Shown one piece after another: positions 26,274 to 33,720 of a stretch of DNA of 64,000 bases. Within the stretch, counting starts at the first letter, position 1; each line of letters begins with the position of its first letter. Under the pieces are notes generated by a model that saw only the letters and a program-made list of their open reading frames with translations, ran no database searches and was not told the origin of the DNA. Both the position numbers and the translations under genes were made by a program. Source of the stretch: Paenibacillus sp. FSL H7-0737 (GTDB lineage Bacteria > Bacillota > Bacilli > Paenibacillales > Paenibacillaceae); the NCBI RefSeq assembly GCF_000758545.1, contig NZ_CP009279.1, forward strand, positions 558,001 through 622,000, read 5' to 3'.

Positions 26274-26277
26274 AGAA

Positions 26278-27180
26278 ATGGAAGCCTTAAAGCTGGAAAG
26301 TGTAATGAAGCAATATGGAGAAAAAACCGCTGTAAACGGAATTAACCTAACGGTAGGCAAGGGGGAAATTTACGGATTACTGGGGGCAAATGGTGCAGGG
26401 AAAACAACCACAATGCGCATGGTGCTTGGCCTAATTTACCCTGATGGCGGGAATATTTTGTATAATGGAAAGTCGTATAACAGCGAACTTCAGCAAATCA
26501 TGGGCTATCTGCCCGAAGAAAGAGGATTATATCCAAAGGTAAAGGTAAGCGATCAAATCGTCTACTTGGCACGTCTGCGCGGGATGTCGGCTAGTGATGC
26601 AGATAAGAGCCTTCGCTACTGGCTCGATCGGTTTGAGGTTCCGGATTACTACAATAAGAAGATTGAAGAGCTCTCCAAAGGGAATCAGCAGAAAATGGGC
26701 TTTATCGCCGCAGTCGTTCATAAGCCGCAAATTCTCATCCTTGATGAAGCCTTCAGTGGCTTGGACCCTGTTAACGTGGAACTACTGAAAGATACGGTAA
26801 AAGAATTGCGTGATCAAGGAACGAGTATCTTATTCTCTACTCACCGGATGGAGCATGTTGAAGAGCTTTGCCGTAATATTACGATTTTGGATCGTTCCAA
26901 TACTGTCGTGCAGGGCGATATTCGTACGATTAAGAGTGGATATCCTCGTGAACAAGTATTGTTGCGTACGGATAACGAAGTGACCGGTCTAGAATCAATT
27001 GCAGGTGTAACAGCAGTACAGCGACAGGAGCGAGGTTATCTGTTGTCAATCAGTGAGATCGGCGCAGCACAACGTATCCTACAGCAGGCGATGGCGCAGG
27101 GTGAAGTGGAGCATTTTGAAATTAAGGAACCAACGTTAAATCAAATCTTTATCAGAGCGGTGGGTGAATCTCATGAATAA
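26278..27180 (+). CDS. ABC transporter ATP-binding protein (NatA/YhaQ-like)
   Basis: A 300-aa nucleotide-binding subunit of the ABC-2 exporter type. It has Walker A GANGAGKTT, signature LSKGNQQKMGFIAAV, Walker B ILILDEAFSGLDP and the switch His in STHRMEH. The C-terminal 80 residues match the DUF4162 tail found in NatA/YhaQ-like ATPases. The ATG at 26278 has an AGAGGGG site, and the gene begins four bases after the previous stop. The partner permease gene overlaps its 3' end by eight bases, so the two are translationally coupled. Confidence 0.93.
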   Translation: MEALKLESVMKQYGEKTAVNGINLTVGKGEIYGLLGANGAGKTTTMRMVLGLIYPDGGNILYNGKSYNSELQQIMGYLPEERGLYPKVKVSDQIVYLARLRGMSASDADKSLRYWLDRFEVPDYYNKKIEELSKGNQQKMGFIAAVVHKPQILILDEAFSGLDPVNVELLKDTVKELRDQGTSILFSTHRMEHVEELCRNITILDRSNTVVQGDIRTIKSGYPREQVLLRTDNEVTGLESIAGVTAVQRQERGYLLSISEIGAAQRILQQAMAQGEVEHFEIKEPTLNQIFIRAVGESHE

Positions 27181-28462
27181 GATGGGGACAATTATTGGCT
27201 TTACCTTTAAAAATAAAGTAAGAACGAAATCATTCATGATTACTACGTTAATTCTAGTGTTGCTGCTCAGCATTGGGATGAATCTTCCGTACATCATCGA
27301 TCAGTTTAAGGGAGATTCTACAACAAACGCAGAGACTCAAATTGCTGTGATCGCGGAAGATGGAAATCAGGCTGCAGAGTTGTTGAAGGCTTATACTTCA
27401 CCTGAAGGAATGCCGCAGGCAAAAGTTGTGCAATATACTTCTGCCGACGATGCGGAGCTAAAGAAAGCTTTAGATGAAGGGACTGTAGAAGGGTATGTTA
27501 CTTTTGCAGAACCGACTGGTGAAGGACTTCCACCCGTTACTTATCATAGTGAGAATGGTGAATTGAAGGGCGATGTACAAATCTATCTCCAAAATGCCCT
27601 TCAGCAGGTAAACACCCAGTTCGTCGTTGGCGACAAGCTGACGCAGGAGCAGATTGCTGCTATGTCAACACCGGTACAGATAGCTACTCAGCAGCTCAAC
27701 CCTGATGGGACTGCGGGAGATAAGGATGCGTCGCAGGAATCCGCTCCACCTATTAATTACGTCATTGTATACGCCATGCTTATGCTGTTCTTCATGTCTA
27801 TCATGATGACCGGTAATATGATCGCAGCTGAGATTACTTCAGAGAAGAGCTCACGGATCATGGAGATTCTGATTACAAGTGCCTCACCTTTAGCGCAAAT
27901 GTTCGGTAAAGTTATCGGTGTCTTCTTAGTAGGGTTATTACAAATTGGCGTCATTATTGCAGCGGTAGTTGTCAATCTCAAGCTTCCGCATAATGCAACG
28001 ATCTTGAAAGATTTAGACCTGGATTTAGGTCAGCTTAATATTAACTTGTTGCTTTATGGGATTGTTCTTTATGTACTAGGTTATTTCCTCTATGCCTTGA
28101 TGTATGCAGCTGTAGGTTCGATTGTCAGCCGTACAGAGGATCTTGGCCAAGCGGTTATGCCGATTATGATGTTAGGCTTCGTAGCATTCTATGTTCCACT
28201 ATTCAGTATCTCTAATGCGGATACTCTGCTGGTTAAGGTAGCGAGTTATGTACCGTTCACCTCTCCATTGACCATGCTGCTCCGGATTGGTGTTGGTGAA
28301 GTAGCGATCTGGCAAGTTATTGTATCATTAGCCATCCTGCTTGTTACCACATTCATCTTTGGATGGTTGGCTGCCAAGATCTATCGCACAGGCGTATTGA
28401 TGTACGGCAAACGTCCAAGTATTAAAGAGATCAGAAAAGCGATGAAGGCTTACAAGATCTAA
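27173..28462 (+). CDS. ABC-2 type permease (NatB/YhaP-like)
   Basis: A 429-aa permease: one N-terminal helix (about residues 20-40), a large extracytoplasmic domain (about 45-190) rich in charged residues, then five or six helices with EITSEKSSRIMEILITSASP, the NatB/YhaP-type signature loop. With the upstream ATPase it would form an exporter for ions or toxic compounds (NatAB exports sodium). The preferred ATG (27173) overlaps the ATPase stop by eight bases; a GTG at 27164 is less likely. A 63-aa membrane peptide gene follows 34 bp later. Confidence 0.9.
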   Translation: MNKMGTIIGFTFKNKVRTKSFMITTLILVLLLSIGMNLPYIIDQFKGDSTTNAETQIAVIAEDGNQAAELLKAYTSPEGMPQAKVVQYTSADDAELKKALDEGTVEGYVTFAEPTGEGLPPVTYHSENGELKGDVQIYLQNALQQVNTQFVVGDKLTQEQIAAMSTPVQIATQQLNPDGTAGDKDASQESAPPINYVIVYAMLMLFFMSIMMTGNMIAAEITSEKSSRIMEILITSASPLAQMFGKVIGVFLVGLLQIGVIIAAVVVNLKLPHNATILKDLDLDLGQLNINLLLYGIVLYVLGYFLYALMYAAVGSIVSRTEDLGQAVMPIMMLGFVAFYVPLFSISNADTLLVKVASYVPFTSPLTMLLRIGVGEVAIWQVIVSLAILLVTTFIFGWLAAKIYRTGVLMYGKRPSIKEIRKAMKAYKI

Positions 28463-28496
28463 GTGGCTTCTTATAAACTTTTAAGGAGTGGTAATC

Positions 28497-28688
28497 ATGA
28501 CTAAAAGTGAACAATACAATATGATGCTTTTAATGAGTTCGGTATCTCTGGCTACGGTTAGTAGAATGCTCTCGACCAATGGGTCCACTTTAATGGATTT
28601 CACTCAGGGTGTATTGACTGGGATTGCCATGGTGGGGATGATTGCGGGATTGTGGATGTACGGAAAGGCTCGTAAGAGTAAAGCGTAA
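28497..28688 (+). CDS. Small membrane protein of ABC operon
   Basis: A 63-aa protein with one or two hydrophobic helices (MLLMSSVSLATVSRMLS and MDFTQGVLTGIAMVGMIAGL) and a short basic tail. It is the last gene of the GntR/ABC operon and is followed by a terminator. The ATG has AAGGAG seven bases upstream. I do not recognise the family; small hydrophobic partners are common next to ABC-2 exporters. Confidence 0.68.
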   Translation: MTKSEQYNMMLLMSSVSLATVSRMLSTNGSTLMDFTQGVLTGIAMVGMIAGLWMYGKARKSKA

Positions 28689-28709
28689 TAGTAGGGAAAT
28701 AGGGAAAGG

Positions 28710-28742
28710 AAGCCGCGGCAGATGCCGTGGCTTTTTTATTTT
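28710..28742 (+). terminator. Intrinsic terminator after ABC operon
   Basis: AAGCCGCGGC-AGAT-GCCGTGGCTT followed by TTTTTATTTTT. It ends the GntR/ABC operon. Confidence 0.9.
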
Positions 28743-28785
28743 TGTGTATGTATCGTAAAAGTTATTTGGAAGATAGTTGAGGGAG

Positions 28786-29238
28786 TTAGACAACGGATAG
28801 ATTACCACTAGGCAGCAAATCCTCTTGAGCAGTCAGTTGCTCCCGCACACGCCTAAGCTGTGCTTTTAGGACAGGAACACTCTTTTGCAGAATGATGCTT
28901 ATTTGAGGTAAAGATAGCTTTAGGCCATACCACATCGTTTTTATAAGCTGTTCCTCCCAAGGCAATGTCTTGGCAGACAGAAGAGACCGGCGTGCGTAAT
29001 AATCGGCGCATTGTCGGATACAAGAGCGGTAAGCCTCGATAGAGAATAGCTGGCTGTCGAAGCTTTTTTGACGGAATATTTTATGAAGCTCTTTAAAAGT
29101 ACGGATAGTAACCTTCTCGGCTTCTACTGATTGTTGTAACAACATGGAACTGAGCGTATAGATATCATTCGTACACTTTTGAACACACTCTGCAAATATA
29201 GTTCTACGGGGTGATTCGGAAGGTAAGGGGTCAGGCAT
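28786..29238 (-). CDS. ECF sigma-factor-like protein, third gene of riboswitch operon
   Basis: A 150-aa protein with a layout like a diverged ECF sigma factor. An N-terminal region-2-like helix pair contains VEAEKVTIRTFKELHKIFRQ (compare the AEDVTQETF pattern). A C-terminal region-4-like segment, LPWEEQLIKTMWYGLKLSLP followed by QISIILQKSVPVLKAQLRRVR, corresponds to the LSYEEIAEIL...VKSRLHRAR pattern. The typical RNA polymerase contact residues are only partly conserved. The ATG at 29238 is chosen because AAAGGA lies 12 bases upstream and the alternative GTG (29247) is too close to it. It would be produced only when the c-di-AMP riboswitch at 30431 permits read-through. Confidence 0.55.
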   Translation of the reverse strand: MPDPLPSESPRRTIFAECVQKCTNDIYTLSSMLLQQSVEAEKVTIRTFKELHKIFRQKSFDSQLFSIEAYRSCIRQCADYYARRSLLSAKTLPWEEQLIKTMWYGLKLSLPQISIILQKSVPVLKAQLRRVREQLTAQEDLLPSGNLSVV

Positions 29239-29277
29239 GATAAACACGATCCTTTCAGAATGGGTTATGGGATGAAC

Positions 29278-29787
29278 TTATAATAAAGAAAAGTAAGAAA
29301 TGGATTTGTTGATAAGCTCGGCGGTATCAGGTTCTGGATAACTATGTTTTTGAAGCGCTACACTGGATGGTTTATAATATAGCCGCCCTCCTTTGGAATC
29401 TCTCCCACCAGCGACAGCTCTGTACAGACGACCTTGCTCAATGTGCCCTGCCAAGGATTTACCCTGCAGCTTGGCTTTTAAATCCTGTAAAGCACCTTGC
29501 ACTAGCTCAAACTGAGTCTGATCCCACTCTGAACCATGGGTACGTACTTTATCTATCGCTTCCTCTAGCCGGCAATGGTATATCATTCTGAGAAAAGAAC
29601 TCCATTTAATAAGGTCGAAGGTTTTGGTATTGGCAGAGATAAGACATGCCCCCCAGCTACTACCTCCTTTACAGGTAAGTTTCAGGATGCCATAACGGCT
29701 GTCTTGATCAGCCTCCATTCCATAGTGAATAGGCTCTGGTGAATCAAAGACGAATACTTCTATGCGAGATAGTCTTCGCTGGTCCAT
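29278..29787 (-). CDS. Unrecognised protein, second gene of riboswitch operon
   Basis: A 169-aa soluble protein. The N-terminal half is beta-rich (RIEVFVFDSPEPIHYGMEAD, YGILKLTCKGGSSWGACLIS); the central part is helical and includes DLIKWSSFLRMIYHCRLEEA. I do not recognise the family. An AGGAGG site precedes the ATG at ideal spacing, and the gene starts 16 bp after the previous one, so it is clearly in the operon that begins with the leftward riboswitch. The sigma-like gene follows after 39 bp. There are no signal peptide, membrane segment or zinc motif. Confidence 0.65.
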   Translation of the reverse strand: MDQRRLSRIEVFVFDSPEPIHYGMEADQDSRYGILKLTCKGGSSWGACLISANTKTFDLIKWSSFLRMIYHCRLEEAIDKVRTHGSEWDQTQFELVQGALQDLKAKLQGKSLAGHIEQGRLYRAVAGGRDSKGGRLYYKPSSVALQKHSYPEPDTAELINKSISYFSLL

Positions 29788-29803
29788 GACAGGTTTCTCC
29801 TCC

Positions 29804-30316
29804 TTAGGTTTCCAAAAGCTTAAGATTTACATGGTGAATGACGTTAGCCTTCTCTATACAGGCGAGCATTTCAGCTTCATTCTCACAGACTGCGGCATGC
29901 TCCAGCCATAGTCGGAATTTCTGTTTGCGTATAACGGATAAATGTAAGGGAAAGGTGTTGCGGGATCTCATTACGTACCAACCGACTGCAACTTCTTTCC
30001 ACGGTTCCTTAAAAGCGGTGAGCCACGGAAAACGTTGGTGTGCTGACCAATCCTGCAGCTGTTGCTTTTCTCGGATATTTTTATATATTTCGTATATAAT
30101 TGTTCGGTCCATACAGTATTCACAGGTAGATGGGCTGCTGAAATGGCGAAGTGATTCAATCTGCTTCTGACCAAAAGCATAGCCGACAATAGTTCTGTGA
30201 TGATCCTCTTCGAACCACAACGCTCCAAAGCAAACATAATTTAGACTTATCGGCTCAAGTAGCCCTTGCTGAGTTCCCCAATAATAGTGTTTCATTCCTT
30301 TCACCCCGTCCAGCAT
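29804..30316 (-). CDS. Unrecognised protein, first gene of riboswitch operon
   Basis: A 170-aa soluble protein, rich in aromatic and charged residues, with one CEYC pair (FSSPSTCEYCMDRTIIYEIY). Motifs include VCFGALWFEEDHHRTIVGYA and RFPWLTAFKEPWKEVAVGWY. The family is unknown to me. Start candidates are the ATG at 30316 (GGGTGA upstream) and the ATG at 30295 (GGGGTG six bases upstream). It is the first gene after the leftward c-di-AMP riboswitch and its terminator (30343-30383), so its synthesis should drop when c-di-AMP is high. Confidence 0.65.
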   Translation of the reverse strand: MLDGVKGMKHYYWGTQQGLLEPISLNYVCFGALWFEEDHHRTIVGYAFGQKQIESLRHFSSPSTCEYCMDRTIIYEIYKNIREKQQLQDWSAHQRFPWLTAFKEPWKEVAVGWYVMRSRNTFPLHLSVIRKQKFRLWLEHAAVCENEAEMLACIEKANVIHHVNLKLLET

Positions 30317-30342
30317 GCTATCACCCTATAGATTCAGGTAAC

Positions 30343-30383
30343 GCAAAAACCGCAGCAAGAGGAGGACCTCTGCTGCGGTTTTG
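30343..30383 (-). terminator. Riboswitch-controlled terminator, leftward
   Basis: On the minus strand AAAACCGCAGCA pairs with TGCTGCGGTTTTTG, followed by a T run. It lies between the aptamer and the first gene, as expected for a transcriptional OFF switch. Confidence 0.85.
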
Positions 30384-30430
30384 GAATACAGGTATACACA
30401 CACCTGTGCCAAAGCGTGGCGGATCAAGGG

Positions 30431-30613
30431 TCTCTCTCTTTACGCTTACGAGGTTAGCTGTCGGATTCGGACGGTGAGAGTCGCCCTACCTATGTGAGAC
30501 TTGAACAGTCTCCTTCGGATTCACCCCAAGTAGGCCATGTGGCCTGATGGTTCCCCCGTTCCCTGCAAATGCAGGAACTCAGCGTTGAATGTATTTCGTG
30601 AAATAGATTCAAC
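30431..30613 (-). promoter_or_regulatory. ydaO-type c-di-AMP riboswitch, leftward
   Basis: Read on the minus strand, the conserved blocks appear in order: GTTGAAT...ATTCAAC outer stem, CGGGGGAACC, GGGGTGAATCC, GGTAGGGCGACTCTCACC, CCGAATCCGACAGC, TAACCTCGTAAGCG. This is the ydaO/yuaA c-di-AMP aptamer. It precedes an intrinsic terminator and the three unrecognised genes 30316-28786. In other Firmicutes, ligand binding shuts off expression of potassium uptake and osmotic or cell-wall functions. No characterised target resembles this operon. Confidence 0.93.
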
Positions 30614-30617
30614 CCGA

Positions 30618-30647
30618 ATCATACTCTTTTCAAGGTGTTTCTGTAAA
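30618..30647 (-). promoter_or_regulatory. Promoter of leftward riboswitch operon
   Basis: On the minus strand TTTACA (30647-30642), an 18-bp spacer, then TATGAT (30623-30618), just before the aptamer. The two boxes and the spacing are identical to those of the rightward kdp promoter. Confidence 0.75.
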
Positions 30648-30814
30648 AACAGAAAGTGTTCTTTTGAGCGCAATTTAAACCAAATCCTGCCTACTACGAC
30701 GAAAAAGGGAACCAAATAGGTATTTATTGCGAGTTATCGGGCTTCTTCCTCGCTTAATCTCGCTTTCTTGTTTCCTTTCTTATATAGGCGATTTTTGGTG
30801 ATTTCACTAATCGT

Positions 30815-30830
30815 GGTGAATAAAATCACA
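30815..30830. promoter_or_regulatory. FNR-like box between the two riboswitches
   Basis: GGTGA-ATAAAA-TCACA, one mismatch from the TGTGA-N6-TCACA pattern, in the 313-bp interval between the divergent promoters. The match could be chance in an AT-rich stretch. Confidence 0.3.
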
Positions 30831-30960
30831 TGGTATGACCGTTTTTCGCTAATGGATTGAAACTCGAGTAAACAAGAGATATAGAGAGATTGGATATCAA
30901 GTAAGCGCTATCCAATGCGAAAATAGTTTTTAATTTGCATTATTTTGGCATCAATCAGGT

Positions 30961-30990
30961 TTTACAATACTTCCTGCATAAGGGTATGAT
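30961..30990 (+). promoter_or_regulatory. Promoter of kdp riboswitch operon
   Basis: TTTACA (30961-30966), 18 bp, TATGAT (30985-30990). Transcription would begin near 30997, immediately before the aptamer. Confidence 0.75.
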
Positions 30991-30996
30991 TACTCC

Positions 30997-31195
30997 TGTT
31001 TCAACAACAATCGAATATTTGATCCGCTTAATTTCCGATAAGGAAAGCGGGGGAACCAACAATCGGCAGACGATGTGAGAGTCGGAAGCCGGTTATGGGG
31101 TGAATCCTGTAGAAGATGCCAGTGAGCTCGCATCTATACAGGTAGGGCGACTCTCACCGCCCGAATCCGACAGCTAACCTCGTAAGCGTATGGAG
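30997..31195 (+). promoter_or_regulatory. ydaO-type c-di-AMP riboswitch, kdp operon
   Basis: Conserved blocks in order: CCGCTT/GCGG stem with TTTCC-GATA-GGAAA, CGGGGGAACC, GGGGTGAATCC, GGTAGGGCGACTCTCACC, CCCGAATCCGACAGC, TAACCTCGTAAGCG. It is the same class as the leftward copy, with a different insert between GGGGTGAATCC and GGTAGGGCG. High c-di-AMP, a signal of potassium sufficiency, should terminate transcription before the kdp genes. Such switches are known upstream of Ktr and Kdp genes in Bacillus. Confidence 0.95.
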
Positions 31196-31222
31196 AGAGG
31201 ATGAGTGCAATGTGACCGCTAG

Positions 31223-31256
31223 CGAGCCACAGAGGAGAATCCTTTGTGGCTTTTTG
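31223..31256 (+). terminator. Riboswitch-controlled terminator, kdp operon
   Basis: GCCACAGAGGA and TCCTTTGTGGC with a GAA loop and TTTTT, 28 bp after the aptamer. A second hairpin (AAGATCAG...CTGATCTT) and two copies of AAGCAAAGCATTT follow before the first gene. Confidence 0.88.
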
Positions 31257-31394
31257 CTGTGCTTTTTTAAGCAAAGCATTTATGGAAAACCTCACGAAGA
31301 GGTCGTTATATTCATCATTAGCGGTAGCTTTTCTTTCAAGATCAGGGTGATCAAGCTCTGATCTTACAAGCAAAGCATTTGAGGAGAATAAGAG

Positions 31395-31805
31395 ATGACA
31401 GATCAGAATGAATATGTACTGGTATGTGCGCCAACGAAGGCAGGCGAACATTTTATTAAGCTTCTAAAATTCAGAGGCATTAAGATGGCCGGATTGACCA
31501 ACAACTTGCCTGAGAAGGCCCTACTCGAAGAGATGGGGATTGAACAAGTCGTTCTAGTTGATACCCGCCATCAGAATACTTGGTTTCGCCCGCCGTTTCC
31601 GGTAGGCCGGGTATATCTGTTCGAGAGCAGCTTTACGTTATGCTGCCGTTACATTCAGATGTGCCGTACCTGGACGACACAGCCGATTTTTGTAATTACA
31701 AGCTCAATAAATCCTAGATTGGTCTATAAAAGACTTGGCGCGAGTTATGTAATCTATTCCCACAGCGGTGATGCTGATTTTCTGGTAGATAGATCACCTC
31801 ATTAA
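31395..31805 (+). CDS. Unrecognised first gene of kdp operon
   Basis: A 136-aa protein with an alternating beta/alpha pattern: NEYVLVCAPTKAGEHFIKLL, GLTNNLPEKALLEEMGIEQV, PIFVITSSINPRLVYKRLGA. It looks like a small Rossmann-like or universal-stress-like fold, without a clear nucleotide-binding glycine motif. The ATG has GAGGAG seven bases upstream. It is the first open reading frame after the kdp c-di-AMP riboswitch and directly precedes the 36-aa membrane peptide and kdpF. It is not one of the known Kdp subunits; a regulatory role in potassium uptake is only an inference. Confidence 0.7.
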   Translation: MTDQNEYVLVCAPTKAGEHFIKLLKFRGIKMAGLTNNLPEKALLEEMGIEQVVLVDTRHQNTWFRPPFPVGRVYLFESSFTLCCRYIQMCRTWTTQPIFVITSSINPRLVYKRLGASYVIYSHSGDADFLVDRSPH

Positions 31806-31830
31806 GGATAAAAGAAGGAGTGCGGAAGAT

Positions 31831-31941
31831 ATGATGGATCTGTATATGGTGGCTTCGTTAGCTGTAATTTACGGGTTATTTTATGGATTTATGCGCTGGT
31901 GTGCAGGTGTAGTTGAGGATACGGGGAGGGATAAGCTGTGA
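31831..31941 (+). CDS. 36-aa membrane peptide upstream of kdpF
   Basis: A short reading frame (MMDLYMVASLAVIYGLFYGF, then MRWCAGVVEDTGRDKL) with one predicted transmembrane helix. An AAGGAG site precedes the ATG pair. Its TGA stop overlaps the GTG start of kdpF (GTGA), so the two are translationally coupled. It is too short for most gene finders but the ribosome binding site, coupling and operon position make it credible. Function is unknown; a small helper of the Kdp complex, like KdpF itself, is plausible. Confidence 0.65.
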   Translation: MMDLYMVASLAVIYGLFYGFMRWCAGVVEDTGRDKL

Positions 31942-32015
31942 TTCTAGTAATCGCTGTTACCCTACTGCTGTTTATATATCTGGTTTATGCATTGATTCAT
32001 CCGGAGAAATTTTAA
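31938..32015 (+). CDS. kdpF: Potassium-transporting ATPase subunit F
   Basis: A 25-aa single-helix peptide (MILVIAVTLLLFIYLVYALI followed by HPEKF) with the typical KdpF ending, hydrophobic throughout apart from the C-terminal charges. It stabilises the KdpABC complex. The start is a GTG overlapping the stop of the preceding 36-aa gene, and kdpA follows after 12 bp with an AAGGAGG site that overlaps the kdpF stop region. Confidence 0.85.
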   Translation: MILVIAVTLLLFIYLVYALIHPEKF

Positions 32016-32027
32016 GGAGGGGCATTC

Positions 32028-33704
32028 ATGGGCATTTTGCAAATTGTTGCTGTAATCGTAATTCTCATCTTGCTGGTTAAGCCGATGGGCACGTATTTAT
32101 ATTATGTGTTTTCTAATGAACCGAACCGTACGGATCGATGGTTTGGAGGTATGGAAAAAGGAATTTTTAAGCTGATCGGCCTGAAAAAACGGGACGGTAT
32201 GTCCTGGAAGAAGTATGCGCTCAGCTTTGTTTTAACGAATATCGTACTGGTTACTTTCAGCTATATCTTTCTTCGATTGCAGCGGGGTTTACCGCTAAAT
32301 CCGAATGGAATTGCGGATATGGAACAGACGCTTTCGTTCAATACGGTGATTAGTTTTATGACTAATACAAACCTGCAGCATTACAGCGGGGAGACGGGAC
32401 TTTCGTATTTTTCACAAATGGCTGTCATCACGATGATGATGTTCACGTCTGCAGCGAGCGGATTTTCTGTTGCGGTTGCCTTTGTCAGAGGGATCACAGG
32501 ACGGAAATCAGTCGGGAACTTCTTCGAGGATTTCGTTAAAGCACATATTCGTGTATTCATTCCTCTAGCTCTGCTGGTTTCATTGGTACTGGTAGGACTA
32601 CATGTGCCGCAAACACTCAAGCCATCGCTTGAAGTCACTACACTAGAGGGGCAAACGCAACAAATTGCTATCGGTCCAGTAGCTTCTCTGGAATCGATCA
32701 AGCATTTGGGCACCAATGGTGGCGGCTTCTTCGGAGCCAATTCATCGCATCCTTTTGAGAACCCTAATCCACTTACGAACGTGCTAGAGATTCTCTCTAT
32801 GTGGATGCTGCCAGCTTCGCTCCCTTATATGTACGGATTGTTTGCCAAGAACAAACGTCAGGGCTGGGTAATTTTTACCGCAATGATGACCTTGTTTGTT
32901 CTGCTATTAAGCCTAAACTTCTATGCTGAATCGAAAGGCAATCCGGCGATCAATGCACTAGGAATAGAATCTTCACAAGGTAGTATGGAAGGTAAAGAGG
33001 TGCGCTTCGGCATACCGCAGTCTTCCTTGTTTACTTCAGTAACAACCGCAGCTACGACAGGTAGTGTTAACAATATGCATGATACGCTGACGCCGCTGGG
33101 AGGCATTACGCCTCTTGCACTGATGATGCTCAACAATGTCTTCGGTGGTAAAGGTGTCGGACTGATCAATATGCTGATGTATGCGATTCTGGGTGTCTTC
33201 CTGTGCGGTCTCATGGTCGGCAGGACACCGGAGTTCCTCGGACGGAAAATAGAGGCCAAGGAGATGAAGCTGATTGCCATAGCGATCCTTGTGCATCCGT
33301 TCATTATCCTTGTGCCAACCGCAGCTGCGTTCCTGACCGATTTGGGGCAAGGGGCGATTACGAACACTGGATTCCATGGACTCAGCCAAGTGTTATATGA
33401 ATATGTCTCTTCTGCCGCGAACAATGGTTCAGGATTTGAAGGGCTTGCAGACAATACAACTTTTTGGAATGTCACAACCGGGATTGTCATGCTGCTAGGT
33501 CGTTATGTCTCTATCATTGCAATGCTGGCGGTAGCAGGTTCTCTGCTTAAGAAGAAGCCGGTTCCTGAGACGATTGGCACGTTCCGCACAGACAATGGAC
33601 TGTTTACGGGAATTCTGATTGGTACAGTAGTGATTATCGGTGCGTTGACGTTCCTGCCGGTCATTGTACTCGGCCCCATTGCAGAATATCTAACCTTACG
33701 GTAG
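32028..33704 (+). CDS. kdpA: Potassium-transporting ATPase subunit A
   Basis: The 558-aa K+-channel-like subunit of the high-affinity Kdp pump, with about 10-12 hydrophobic helices. The four selectivity-filter-like loops are visible, the clearest being [11 protein letters not shown] and [20 protein letters not shown]. It binds and moves K+ across the membrane using ATP hydrolysis in KdpB. The ATG has AAGGAGGGG upstream. kdpB follows after 16 bp. Length matches the family. Confidence 0.97.
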   Translation: MGILQIVAVIVILILLVKPMGTYLYYVFSNEPNRTDRWFGGMEKGIFKLIGLKKRDGMSWKKYALSFVLTNIVLVTFSYIFLRLQRGLPLNPNGIADMEQTLSFNTVISFMTNTNLQHYSGETGLSYFSQMAVITMMMFTSAASGFSVAVAFVRGITGRKSVGNFFEDFVKAHIRVFIPLALLVSLVLVGLHVPQTLKPSLEVTTLEGQTQQIAIGPVASLESIKHLGTNGGGFFGANSSHPFENPNPLTNVLEILSMWMLPASLPYMYGLFAKNKRQGWVIFTAMMTLFVLLLSLNFYAESKGNPAINALGIESSQGSMEGKEVRFGIPQSSLFTSVTTAATTGSVNNMHDTLTPLGGITPLALMMLNNVFGGKGVGLINMLMYAILGVFLCGLMVGRTPEFLGRKIEAKEMKLIAIAILVHPFIILVPTAAAFLTDLGQGAITNTGFHGLSQVLYEYVSSAANNGSGFEGLADNTTFWNVTTGIVMLLGRYVSIIAMLAVAGSLLKKKPVPETIGTFRTDNGLFTGILIGTVVIIGALTFLPVIVLGPIAEYLTLR

Positions 33705-33720
33705 GAAGAGGGAGAATAAG

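Noticed and set aside
28786-30316. Prophage or mobile-element origin of the three unknown genes
   Set aside because: No integrase, transposase, attachment repeat or shift of composition is visible; the linkage to a host-type riboswitch argues for chromosomal genes.
32921-33490. 189-aa open frame antisense to kdpA (minus strand)
   Set aside because: It lies wholly within kdpA, has no convincing ribosome binding site and shows no recognisable domain; it is a shadow of the codon usage of kdpA.
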